Origin: Pseudomonadota bacterium
GTDB taxonomy: Bacteria > Pseudomonadota > Alphaproteobacteria > Acetobacterales > Acetobacteraceae
DNA length: 5,680 nt
Assembly (NCBI GenBank): GCA_021785335.1
Contig: JAJYFW010000148.1
Span: 1 to 5,680 of the forward strand
Direction: 5' to 3'
The position numbers were made by a program, and so were the translations under genes. Of the stretch, positions 1 through 5,680 are shown piece after piece. The notes beneath the pieces are model-generated. The model saw only the letters and a list, made by a program, of their open reading frames with translations. It ran no database searches and was not told the origin of the DNA. Within the stretch, counting starts at the first letter, position 1; every line of letters starts with the position of its first letter.

Positions 1-1576
1 GCACCTTGTAGTGCGCGATCTGCCCGCGGCAGAACTCCCGCACCTCTTCCTCGGTGATCTCCACCCCCTCACGCAGCTTCACCCAGGCCACCACCTCCTC
101 ACCCATGCGCGCGTCCGCGATGCCGAACACCGCGACATCCGCGATCGCGGGATGACGGTACAGGAACTCCTCGATCTCGCGCGGGTAGACGTTCTCGCCG
201 CCGCGGATGATCATGTCCTTGATCCGCCCGACGATCGCGCAATACCCCTCCGCGTCGATGGTCGCGAGGTCGCCCGTGTGCATCCAGCCGCTGCGATCGA
301 CCGCCTCCGCGGTCCGCGCCTCGTCGTCCCAGTAGCCCAGCATCACGGAATAGCCGCGCGTGCACAGCTCCCCGGGTATCCCAGGCGCCACCACACGCCC
401 CTCGGCGTCGACGATCTTCACCTCGAGATGCGGATGGATCCGCCCCACCGTGGAAACCCGCCGCTCCACCGGGTCCTCGATCGAGGTCTGGAAACTGACG
501 GGGCTCGTTTCCGTCATGCCATAGGCAATGGTCATCTCGCCGATGTGCATCGCCGTCATCACCCGGCGCATCACCTCGATCGGGCAAGGCGATCCCGCCA
601 TGATGCCGGTCCGCAACGACGTCACGTCGAACTCGGCAAAGCGCGGATGGTCCATCTCGGCGATGAACATCGTGGGTACGCCATAGAGCGCGGTGCAGCG
701 CTCCTCAGCCACCGTCTCCAGCACCGCCAGCGGGTCGAACCCCTCGCCCGGGAACACCATGGTGGCACCGTGCGTCACGCAGCCCAGCACGCCCATCACC
801 ATTCCGAAACAATGATAGAGTGGCACCGGAATGCACAGCCGGTCCTCGTGCGAGAGGCGCATCCCCCGTGCGGTGAACAGCCCGTTGTTGAGGATGTTGT
901 GGTGCGTGAGCGTCGCCCCCTTCGGCGCCCCGGTCGTTCCCGATGTGAACTGGATATTGATCGGGTCGTCGAATTGCAGCGTCTGCGCCAGCTCCGCGAG
1001 CCGCGCCCGCTCCGCCTCGCCGCCCATGCCGGCAAGCTCCTCGAACCGGTACGCGCCGGCGAGGCTGTCGCCGCCGATCTGCACCACGATGGAAAGCTGC
1101 GGCAGCCGCTCGGCGGCCAGTTCCCCCGGCTCGCAATCATCGATCTCCGGCGCCAGCGTGCGCAGCATCCCGGCGTAGTCGCTCGACTTGAACGCGGTTG
1201 CCGTCACCAGCGCCCGGCATCCCACCTTGTTCAGCGCGTATTCCAGCTCCGCCAGCCGGTAGGCGGGGTTCACGTTCACCAGGATCAGCCCGGCCTTGGC
1301 GGTGGCGAACTGCGTCAGCACCCATTCCGCGTTGTTCGGCGACCAGATCCCCACACGGTCGCCCGGCTGCAGCCCCAGCGCCAGCAGCCCCGCGGCGATC
1401 GCGTCCACGCGTTCGGCGAACTCCCGCCACGTCCAGCGGACCTGCTGCTGGCGCACCACCAGTGCCTCGCGCTCGGGATATGCCGCCACGGTCGCATCGA
1501 GCTGCTGCCCGATGGTGAGCCCAAGCAGCGGCACGTCCGAGGTCCCGCTCACATAACTTGCCGTCAGCGCACCCAT
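1..1576 (-). CDS. Fatty-acyl-CoA synthetase, ACSF2-like AMP-binding enzyme (3' end outside window)
   Basis: Activates a fatty acid to acyl-CoA in two steps, through an acyl-adenylate and then thioester formation with CoA. It is probably cytoplasmic or membrane-associated and would feed beta-oxidation or lipid synthesis. The minus frame is uninterrupted for 525 codons. The ATP-binding P-loop [11 protein letters not shown] is at residues 210-220, the adenylate motif YGMTE at 352-356, the ribose-binding Asp of TGDL at 436, and the hinge [18 protein letters not shown] at 450-467. The order and wording closely follow human ACSF2 and bacterial 'fatty-acyl-CoA synthase' proteins of about 550 residues. 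The frame runs off the left edge at IAHYKV, so the last 30-40 residues, including the expected catalytic lysine of the GKIQK motif, are not seen. The ATG at 1576 is chosen because a strong AGGGAGGA ribosome site lies 6 nt upstream and the N-terminus SYVSGTSD is typical of this subgroup. Chain-length preference cannot be read from the sequence. Confidence 0.95.
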   Translation of the reverse strand, partial: MGALTASYVSGTSDVPLLGLTIGQQLDATVAAYPEREALVVRQQQVRWTWREFAERVDAIAAGLLALGLQPGDRVGIWSPNNAEWVLTQFATAKAGLILVNVNPAYRLAELEYALNKVGCRALVTATAFKSSDYAGMLRTLAPEIDDCEPGELAAERLPQLSIVVQIGGDSLAGAYRFEELAGMGGEAERARLAELAQTLQFDDPINIQFTSGTTGAPKGATLTHHNILNNGLFTARGMRLSHEDRLCIPVPLYHCFGMVMGVLGCVTHGATMVFPGEGFDPLAVLETVAEERCTALYGVPTMFIAEMDHPRFAEFDVTSLRTGIMAGSPCPIEVMRRVMTAMHIGEMTIAYGMTETSPVSFQTSIEDPVERRVSTVGRIHPHLEVKIVDAEGRVVAPGIPGELCTRGYSVMLGYWDDEARTAEAVDRSGWMHTGDLATIDAEGYCAIVGRIKDMIIRGGENVYPREIEEFLYRHPAIADVAVFGIADARMGEEVVAWVKLREGVEITEEEVREFCRGQIAHYKV

Positions 1577-1582
1577 GTTCTG

Positions 1583-1590
1583 TCCTCCCT
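1583..1590 (-). promoter_or_regulatory. Strong ribosome binding site of the acyl-CoA synthetase
   Basis: On the minus strand the sequence reads AGGGAGGA, followed by a 6-nt spacer and the ATG at 1576. It is the best Shine-Dalgarno match in the window and fixes the start of the synthetase gene. Confidence 0.75.
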
Positions 1591-1691
1591 TGCGGCGCCT
1601 TTTAGCCACGCACCGGCCCGGCCGCCAGGAACATCGCGGCGTGCCAGACGGGCGCCGGAAGACCCCGCGCGCGGGCATTGTGCCACGCGCG

Positions 1692-1743
1692 TTGACAAAT
1701 ATGAAAAAGAATACTTTTCCCGCGAAATGAAACTCGCTATAAA
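1692..1743 (+). promoter_or_regulatory. AT-rich promoter-like island upstream of the PEP-CTERM gene
   Basis: In otherwise GC-rich DNA, positions 1692-1743 are strikingly AT-rich. They hold a perfect TTGACA (1692-1697), a small inverted repeat AAAAG-AATA-CTTTT (1705-1718) and a TATAAA (1738-1743). TTGACA and TATAAA are 40 bp apart, too far for one sigma-70 promoter. TATAAA could pair with the poor -35 TTTTCC at 1715-1720 (17-bp spacer), giving a leader of roughly 55-60 nt before the ATG at 1807. The repeat would then overlap the -35 and could be an operator. I saw no sigma-54 element of the kind known for some PEP-CTERM genes. The whole spacer, 1577-1806, holds no other gene I can support. The promoter reading is inference. 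Confidence 0.3.
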
Positions 1744-1806
1744 CGCCTTACGTGCGGGGCCTGCGCCCAGTTCCGGGTCGGGCCAACCACGAAGGGACGA
1801 TCCTGG

Positions 1807-2469
1807 ATGGACCCGTTCTCGAAGAGCGCCCTGGCGGCGCTTGCCGCCCTCGCCCTGCTCGCCAAGGCACCGGCCGCCCGCGCCGACGTCATCTACGACG
1901 CCATCAGCACGGATACCAGCGGCCAGGCCTTCACCACCATCCAAGTCACCGGCCCGGTCGCCGAATCCTTTTCCACCGGCAGGCGCACCTTCGTCTTCAC
2001 CGATCTCAAGCTGCTGCTCGGCGTCGCCACGCCGCCCGATCACAAGACCATCTCGGTCGACCTGCTGAGCGACAACGCCAACGCGCCCGGCACGGTGATC
2101 TCGCATCTCGCGACGATCCAGGACAGCAAGCTCAGTTCGTGGGCGGAGCCGCGCATCTTCAACGTCCACGTCCCGTCGATCGATCTCGCTCCCCAAACAC
2201 GCTACTGGATCCAGCTTTCCTCGCCCAAGGGTTCCACCGCGGTGTGGGCGTACACGCAGGATATGTCCGGCAAGGGCGTCGGCGGCGAGTACGATGCCTA
2301 CAGCGTGGCCCAGCTCGTATGCCCCAATCCGGAAAGCGGCACCGGCGCCTACCAGATGGCGGTGCAGGGCGATCCCCCCCCGATCCCCGAGCCCACCTCC
2401 CTTGCCCTGCTCGGCGTGGCCGTCGCCGGCATCGGCACCGTCGCCCGCCGCCGTCCGCGCGCACGCTGA
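1807..2469 (+). CDS. PEP-CTERM sorting domain protein, exported (possible choice-of-anchor R-like domain)
   Basis: A 220-residue exported protein probably destined for the cell surface or exopolysaccharide matrix. A Sec signal peptide spans residues 1-26 (hydrophobic 8-19, cleavage after AARA, mature start DVIYDA). Residues 27-188 look like a beta-sandwich: SFSTG and FVFTDLKLLL, then a stretch resembling VDLLSDNANAPGTVI (about 86-100), then LAPQTRYWIQL. This pattern resembles the choice-of-anchor R family, which is a tentative match from memory. The C-terminus is a full PEP-CTERM signal: PEP at 194-196, a short hydrophobic helix at about 199-212 and an arginine-rich tail at 214-220. In known systems an exosortase (EpsH/XrtA type) cuts at the PEP motif. 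No exosortase or polysaccharide gene is visible here, so the processing enzyme must lie elsewhere. The ATG at 1807 has AAGGGA 9 nt upstream and places the signal peptide at the N-terminus. A run of eight C (2374-2381) precedes the PEP codons. Confidence 0.9.
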   Translation: MDPFSKSALAALAALALLAKAPAARADVIYDAISTDTSGQAFTTIQVTGPVAESFSTGRRTFVFTDLKLLLGVATPPDHKTISVDLLSDNANAPGTVISHLATIQDSKLSSWAEPRIFNVHVPSIDLAPQTRYWIQLSSPKGSTAVWAYTQDMSGKGVGGEYDAYSVAQLVCPNPESGTGAYQMAVQGDPPPIPEPTSLALLGVAVAGIGTVARRRPRAR

Positions 2470-2493
2470 CGCGGGCCCCGCTGACAATCGGGC

Positions 2494-3057
2494 TCAGGAC
2501 CTCAGCCCAAGCGCCTTGCTTTTCAGCTCCTGCAGCCGCGCCTGCACGCCCTCGCCCTTGGGGTCCGCCGCCGCGTACCGCCGCCAGGCCAGCAGCGCCG
2601 CGCGCCAGTCCCCGCGCGCCTCGGCGATCCGCGAGAGCGTGTCGAACACCGTGAACATCCGCGGGTCCTGCCGCAGCGTGGCCTCGATATCGGCGATCGC
2701 GCCGCCGATATCGCCGGTCCTGAACCGCGCGATCGCCCGGTCGCCGTAGCAGGCGGCGTAGCCCGGATCGATCACGAGCGCCGCGTCGAAGGCCTTGAGC
2801 GCGTCCTGATCGGCGTGGTTGACCAGGTCCCGCACGCCCCGCTGCTCCAGCAGCACCGCCGCCGGCGAGCCCGCCTCGGTCCACAGCGCCCGCACGCGCT
2901 GCTCGATCAGGTGCGCTACGCTCCCGTCCGGCGCGTTCTTCAGCGCGTGCAGCAGCGCCGTGATCCGCCCGCCGGCCGCCCCCTGCGCCCGCGCAACGCC
3001 CACGCCCGGCGCGCAACACACCAGCACCGCCGCAAGGACCAGGGCAACCCCGCGCAT
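2494..3057 (-). CDS. Small exported TPR-repeat protein
   Basis: A 187-residue protein of unknown specific role. Residues 1-24 form a Sec signal peptide (MRGVALVLAAVLV core, likely cleavage after VARA). C14 and C15 lie in the hydrophobic stretch but lack a proper lipobox, so a periplasmic protein is more likely than a lipoprotein. Three tetratricopeptide-like helical pairs follow at about 66-99, 101-134 and 135-168. They show the TPR pattern of A-x-x-x-Y/F with a DP turn: AALVIDPGY, AIADIEATLRQDP, AALLAWRRYAAADP. Such repeats normally bind protein partners; none can be named. The frame stays open upstream to 3264, but that extension is arginine-rich, overlaps the dehydrogenase gene and has no homology look. 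The ATG at 3057 gives the signal peptide and has AGGA about 7 nt upstream. It starts 46 nt after the dehydrogenase stop on the same strand, so it is probably the last gene of that operon. It converges on the PEP-CTERM gene. Confidence 0.82.
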   Translation of the reverse strand: MRGVALVLAAVLVCCAPGVGVARAQGAAGGRITALLHALKNAPDGSVAHLIEQRVRALWTEAGSPAAVLLEQRGVRDLVNHADQDALKAFDAALVIDPGYAACYGDRAIARFRTGDIGGAIADIEATLRQDPRMFTVFDTLSRIAEARGDWRAALLAWRRYAAADPKGEGVQARLQELKSKALGLRS

Positions 3058-3103
3058 GCGCCGATCCTGCCGCCGCACGCGCCCCCAATTCAACCGTGGC
3101 GTG

Positions 3104-4015
3104 TCAGCCGCCTTCCCTGAGCTCGCTGCCCGCCAGCATCTCGCACAGCTGCGCCAGCGCCGTATGGTCCTGCCCAGGCCCCAGCCGCTGCTGCGCTGCC
3201 AGCCACATCTCACGGCACAGCGCCGCGAACGGCGCCGGCGTCGCCGTCTCCCGCCCCAGCCCAAGCGCGATGGTCACGTCCTTGACCATGAGGTCGAGCC
3301 CGAACCCGGAGGCGAATTTCCGCGACAGCACCTGCTGGCGGAACTTCCCCTTCGTCGAGTTGTTCATCCCCGACGACACATTCAGCACATCCACCATCGT
3401 CGCGGGATCGAGCCCGAAACGCTGCCCGATCAGCAGCGCCTCGATCCCGATCAGGAACCCGCCCGCCGAGACCAGGTTGTTCAGCGCCTTCATCGCCTGC
3501 CCGGCGCCGACGCCGCCGCAATGCAGGATGGTGGTGCCCATCGCCTCCAGCACCGGCCGCACCCGCGCCAGCGCCGCCTCGTCGCCGCCGGTCATGATCG
3601 CGAGATCGCCGGTCTCGGCCCGCGCCACGCCGCCGGAGACCGGCGCATCGACCAGAGTTCCCCCCGCGGCGGCCACCACGCCCGCCGCCCGCTGCGTCTC
3701 CCCCGGCACGCCGGAGGACATCTCCACCACCACCGCGCCCGGCGCCAGCGCCGCCAGCACGCCGCCCTCGAGAACCTCGGCGACCTCCCGGCTCGTCGGC
3801 AGCATGGTGATCACCACATCCGCCCCACGCGCCAGCGCCGCCAGGTCCGGCGCCGCGGTCGCGCCCTGCTCGGCCGCGAAAGCATGCGCCACGCCCGCGC
3901 GCGCGTCGAACACCGTGACGGGGAACCCGTGCCGGCGCAGGCAGGTGGCCATCGGCCGCCCCATCGCGCCGATACCGATGAACCCCACGCAAAGCGCGTT
4001 GCGCCGCTTGCTCAT
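3104..4015 (-). CDS. NAD(P)-dependent oxidoreductase, 3-hydroxyisobutyrate dehydrogenase / beta-hydroxyacid dehydrogenase family
   Basis: A 303-residue member of the beta-hydroxyacid dehydrogenase family (3-hydroxyisobutyrate dehydrogenase, tartronate semialdehyde reductase, GLYR), close to the usual length of about 290-300. An N-terminal Rossmann fold carries GFIGIGAMGRPM at residues 11-22. The substrate-binding DAPVSGG is at 123-129, the catalytic lysine K176 lies in GAGQAMKALNN, and the cofactor/substrate loop LMVKD is at 242-246. The acidic residue D37 at the end of the second strand hints at NAD+ rather than NADP+; this is inference. The substrate cannot be told from sequence, as family members act on 3-hydroxyisobutyrate, tartronate semialdehyde, succinic semialdehyde or imines. 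The ATG at 4015 overlaps the stop of the upstream chaperone gene as ATGA, with GGAG 8 nt upstream, so the two are probably translationally coupled. No valine-degradation gene is adjacent, which weakens an mmsB assignment. Confidence 0.92.
   Translation of the reverse strand: MSKRRNALCVGFIGIGAMGRPMATCLRRHGFPVTVFDARAGVAHAFAAEQGATAAPDLAALARGADVVITMLPTSREVAEVLEGGVLAALAPGAVVVEMSSGVPGETQRAAGVVAAAGGTLVDAPVSGGVARAETGDLAIMTGGDEAALARVRPVLEAMGTTILHCGGVGAGQAMKALNNLVSAGGFLIGIEALLIGQRFGLDPATMVDVLNVSSGMNNSTKGKFRQQVLSRKFASGFGLDLMVKDVTIALGLGRETATPAPFAALCREMWLAAQQRLGPGQDHTALAQLCEMLAGSELREGG
4012..4015 (-). other. ATGA stop/start overlap between chaperone and dehydrogenase genes
   Basis: On the minus strand the TGA of the CBP3-like gene and the ATG of the dehydrogenase share the bases ATGA. 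With a GGAG at 4024-4027 inside the end of the upstream gene, this is a classic arrangement for translational coupling and shows the two genes are on one transcript. Confidence 0.75.
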
Positions 4016-4590
4016 GCTCCAGTCTCCATTCCGGCAGTCTTCACCCCGGCCGTCTCCGCCTCGGGAAACGCCACCCTGCCCGCCAGCAACGCCGCGGCCT
4101 GTGCCGCCAGCGCCGCGTCCGCCGCGCGCACATACCGGGCAAGCCGCGCCGGCCCCTCGCCCGCCGGCCGGCCGCGCCAGACGTTGCGCGCGATCGCGGA
4201 CTCCAGCGCCGCCATGTCCCCCGCGTCCAACGCCCCGCCATAGGCGAGTGCCCTGCCGTGGAACGCCTCCCACATGCGCTTGTTGCGCTTGGGCACCGAA
4301 AGGTCGCCAACGCCGATCTCGCGCAGGCTGCGGTCCATGTCGCCGAACATCGCGTCGAACACCGCCTGTGCCAGCGCCGGTCCCGGCGGCTCCGCCTTCC
4401 ACAGCTGCCGGATCACCAGGAACACGTGCAGCCCGATGCAGTCGAACCGCCCGTCCAGCGTGTCCGGCACGCCGAACGCGGCATAGAACACCGGTCGCCG
4501 CGCCGCGGTCACGGCGGCGACGTAGAGATCGTGGCCTTGGCGCTGCAGCGGCGTGGCGCGGAACCAGGAAAGCACAAAGCGGGGCAACAT
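4012..4590 (-). CDS. Ubiquinol-cytochrome c chaperone family protein (CBP3-like)
   Basis: A 192-residue homologue of yeast CBP3, which helps fold and assemble cytochrome b in the respiratory bc1 complex. In bacteria the family is typical of alphaproteobacteria, with a presumed role on the inner face of the cytoplasmic membrane. Family signatures are RRPVFYAAFGVPDTLDGRFD (31-50), the helix with LHVFLVIRQLW (54-64), MFGDMDRSLREIGVGDLSVP (81-100) and KRNKRMWEAFHGRALAY (101-117). The C-terminal third is alanine-rich and helical. The ATG at 4590 is chosen because family members begin a few residues before this conserved block. In-frame ATGs at 4698 and 4719 would add a non-conserved stretch into the divergent promoter region. 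No good ribosome site precedes 4590, so the start is less certain than the identity. It is the first gene of a three-gene minus-strand run and is divergent from bamE. A gene that often follows it in relatives (DUF177/YceD, then plsX) is replaced here by a dehydrogenase. Confidence 0.9.
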   Translation of the reverse strand: MLPRFVLSWFRATPLQRQGHDLYVAAVTAARRPVFYAAFGVPDTLDGRFDCIGLHVFLVIRQLWKAEPPGPALAQAVFDAMFGDMDRSLREIGVGDLSVPKRNKRMWEAFHGRALAYGGALDAGDMAALESAIARNVWRGRPAGEGPARLARYVRAADAALAAQAAALLAGRVAFPEAETAGVKTAGMETGA

Positions 4591-4736
4591 CGGCCCGAGA
4601 TGCCACGCCCCCCCTCGCGAGCCAAGAGCCTGGCCCCGAAACCCCGGCGGGAAACCGGCCGTGAAGACGGATGTCACGCGCCACGCCACGGGGATCATTG
4701 ACAGGCACCGCCCCGGCATGGGAGCGCATCGCCGCC
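4591..4736. promoter_or_regulatory. Divergent spacer between the CBP3-like gene and bamE
   Basis: This 146-bp spacer must drive both the minus-strand operon and bamE-pyrB. A TTGACA is seen at 4698-4703 on the plus strand, but no acceptable -10 lies 16-18 bp after it. No clear promoter is visible on the minus strand. A GGGAG at 4720-4724 is the likely, rather distant, ribosome site for the ATG at 4737 (12-nt spacer). No terminator, riboswitch or small gene is recognisable. Confidence 0.25.
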
Positions 4737-5081
4737 ATGCGCTGCCGCCATCTCCCCACCGCCCCGCTCCCGATCCTGGCGCTCACCCTGCTGCTCGCCG
4801 GCTGCGCCCCCGGTTTCTGGTCATACGAGCCGCAGGTACGCGGCAACATGGTCAGTACCGACGCGCTCAAGCAGCTCGTCCCCGGCACCTCGACGGAGGC
4901 CGACGCCACCGCCGCACTCGGCTCGCCCACCGCGAAGGGCAGCTTCGACCCCAACACCTGGATCTATATCGGCCAGGTCACCAAGCCGCAGATCGCCGCC
5001 TTCCAGGGTGTGGAAAAGCAGGAGGTCCAAGAACGCCCTGCCCGCGCCGATGATCGCCCGCGTCACCCCTTCGCCGGGTAG
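4737..5081 (+). CDS. bamE: Outer membrane assembly lipoprotein BamE, N-terminal reading frame (frame broken near 5028)
   Basis: BamE (SmpA/OmlA) is a lipoprotein of the BAM complex that inserts beta-barrel proteins into the outer membrane. This frame encodes 114 residues. A lipoprotein signal ends in LLLAGC with lipidated C23. The family block follows: YEPQVRGN (30-37), [19 protein letters not shown] (47-65) and [14 protein letters not shown] (70-83). Homology ends at about residue 97 (EKQEV). After that the frame reads an arginine- and proline-rich tail to the TAG at 5079-5081, unlike any BamE. The usual next element, the last beta strand with a pattern like V-x-x-F-D-x-x-G, is absent from all frames. 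The conserved C-terminal tail resumes one frame over. The simplest reading is an internal deletion of about 60 nt (3n+2) that broke the frame, or a sequencing or assembly fault. The ATG at 4737 is preferred over 4671 because it gives a normal-length lipoprotein signal. The gene is divergent from the CBP3-like gene and followed by pyrB. Confidence 0.85.
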   Translation: MRCRHLPTAPLPILALTLLLAGCAPGFWSYEPQVRGNMVSTDALKQLVPGTSTEADATAALGSPTAKGSFDPNTWIYIGQVTKPQIAAFQGVEKQEVQERPARADDRPRHPFAG

Positions 5082-5190
5082 CAACCCCAACCTCCTGCAG
5101 CAGATCCTGGGCAATGTCGGCCGCTACAACACCCCCCCGGCCCAAAGCGGCCTCCCCGGCGGCGGCGCGCCCAGCAGCGGCAACTACTGA
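5026..5190 (+). pseudogene. bamE: Detached C-terminal segment of bamE in a shifted frame
   Basis: Read in the +1 frame relative to the bamE start, this segment encodes [18 protein letters not shown], then [16 protein letters not shown], then a proline/glycine/serine-rich end (SGNY) and TGA. ALPxPxxxRVTPSPG plus [13 protein letters not shown] is the conserved tail of alphaproteobacterial BamE proteins, so it belongs to the gene upstream rather than being a gene of its own. A GTG at 5008 is the only nearby start and has no sensible N-terminal context. The junction lies around 5025-5031. Its stop is 4 nt before the pyrB ATG, the spacing expected of an intact bamE-pyrB pair. Confidence 0.75.
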
Positions 5191-5194
5191 CGCC

Positions 5195-5680
5195 ATGGCC
5201 CCGCCGTCCCGCCGTCACCTGCTCCAGATCGAGGGCATGGACCGGCCCGAGATCGGCGCCCTTCTGGACCTCGCGGAGAGCTACGTGCTGCTCAACCGCA
5301 CCGGCAAGACCCCGCGCGACCTTCTGCGCGGCCGAACCCTGATCAACCTGTTTTTCGAGGACTCAACCCGCACCCGCACGAGCTTCGAGCTGGCCGGCAA
5401 GCGCCTCGGCGCCGACGTGCTCAACATGAGCGTCTCCACCTCCTCGGTGAACAAGGGCGAGACGCTGCTCGACACCGCCGCGACGCTGAACGCCATGCAC
5501 TGCGACCTGCTCGTCGTCCGCCACGACCAGTCCGGCGCACCGCACCTCCTCGCGCAGAAGGTCGAGGCCAGCGTCGTCAACGCCGGGGACGGCACGCACG
5601 AGCACCCGACCCAGGCGCTGCTCGACGCGCTGACCATCCGCCGCCGCCGCGGCCGCATCGAGGGGCTCATCGTCGCGATC
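5195..5680 (+). CDS. pyrB: Aspartate carbamoyltransferase catalytic subunit (3' end outside window)
   Basis: Catalyses carbamoyl phosphate + L-aspartate to N-carbamoyl-L-aspartate, the first committed step of pyrimidine synthesis, in the cytoplasm. The 162 codons seen cover most of the carbamoyl-phosphate domain. The phosphate-binding [13 protein letters not shown] is at residues 53-65 (STRT at 57-60). SSVNKGETL (83-91) supplies the catalytic-site lysine K87, equivalent to E. coli Lys84. R109 in VVRHDQ matches E. coli Arg105, and H137 and Q140 in [18 protein letters not shown] match His134 and Gln137. The full protein is usually about 310-320 residues, so roughly half is missing at the right edge. 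The SSVNKGE form, in place of the E. coli SLGKKGE, is the common form in alphaproteobacteria. The ATG at 5195 lies 4 nt after the bamE-tail stop and has no clear ribosome site, so it probably depends on coupling from upstream translation. Confidence 0.96.
   Translation, partial: MAPPSRRHLLQIEGMDRPEIGALLDLAESYVLLNRTGKTPRDLLRGRTLINLFFEDSTRTRTSFELAGKRLGADVLNMSVSTSSVNKGETLLDTAATLNAMHCDLLVVRHDQSGAPHLLAQKVEASVVNAGDGTHEHPTQALLDALTIRRRRGRIEGLIVAI

Noticed and set aside
1701..1730. A tiny [12 protein letters not shown], in the AT-rich island as a possible leader peptide
   Set aside because: Only nine codons, no ribosome site, no following attenuator hairpin and no repeated regulatory codons.
11..2068. 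A 685-codon open frame on the plus strand
   Set aside because: It is antisense to the acyl-CoA synthetase and overlaps the PEP-CTERM gene in another frame. Its product is rich in R, H and P with no domain look, as expected for a shadow frame in GC-rich DNA.
2466..2515. Possible terminators between the convergent PEP-CTERM and TPR genes (GCGGGCCCCGC; GGGCT...AGCCC; CAAG-CGC-CTTG followed by CTTTT)
   Set aside because: Stems are four to five pairs or have loops too short to form, and there is no proper T-tract. A terminator is expected here but I cannot support one.
3058..3264. N-terminal extension of the TPR protein by 69 residues
   Set aside because: The extension is arginine-rich, overlaps the dehydrogenase coding end and would bury the signal peptide inside the protein.
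3096..4664. Long plus-strand open frames (522 and 474 codons) opposite the dehydrogenase and chaperone
   Set aside because: Low-complexity A/P/R/S-rich products without motifs. The opposite strand carries two genes with clear family motifs and proper starts.
4671..4736. Upstream in-frame ATG at 4671 as the bamE start
   Set aside because: It would put 22 extra residues before the lipoprotein signal, and the ATG at 4737 gives a standard-length signal ending in LLAGC.
3104..4957. A 617-codon minus frame that would fuse an N-terminal extension to the dehydrogenase
   Set aside because: The region above 4015 in that frame has no homology look, and the true product there is the CBP3-like protein in the next frame. 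The ATGA overlap marks the real dehydrogenase start.

Overview
The window is GC-rich (third codon positions almost all G or C), gene-dense chromosomal DNA from an alphaproteobacterium. A BamE-type lipoprotein divergent from a CBP3-type ubiquinol-cytochrome c chaperone, followed by pyrB, points to the Rhodospirillales and possibly an Acetobacteraceae-like lineage. The lineage is inferred from protein style and gene order; no rRNA or other marker is present.

Layout. (1) Positions 1576 down to 1, minus strand: the first 525 residues of an ACSF2-like fatty-acyl-CoA synthetase, which runs off the left edge before its C-terminal catalytic lysine. (2) 1577-1806: a divergent spacer with an AT-rich, promoter-like island. 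(3) 1807-2469, plus strand: an exported protein with a PEP-CTERM sorting tail, probably a cell-surface or extracellular-matrix protein. (4) 4590 down to 2494, minus strand: an operon-like run of three genes, namely a CBP3-type chaperone for cytochrome bc1 assembly, a 3-hydroxyisobutyrate-dehydrogenase-family oxidoreductase (ATGA overlap with the chaperone), and a small exported TPR protein 46 nt further on. The run converges on the PEP-CTERM gene with only 24 nt between stop codons. (5) 4591-4736: a second divergent spacer. (6) 4737-5190, plus strand: a BamE outer-membrane assembly lipoprotein whose frame is broken near 5028. The conserved C-terminal tail continues in another frame and the expected last beta strand is missing. 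(7) 5195 to the right edge, plus strand: the first 162 residues of aspartate carbamoyltransferase (pyrB), starting 4 nt after the stop of the bamE C-terminal frame.

The genes are mostly housekeeping (lipid activation, respiratory-complex assembly, envelope assembly, pyrimidine synthesis) plus one surface-sorted protein. I found no convincing new multi-gene system. The points most worth a second look are the broken bamE and its consequence for pyrB, the PEP-CTERM gene with a C8 tract just before its sorting signal, and the dehydrogenase coupled to the bc1 chaperone. There are no tRNA, rRNA, CRISPR or insertion-sequence features that I can support.
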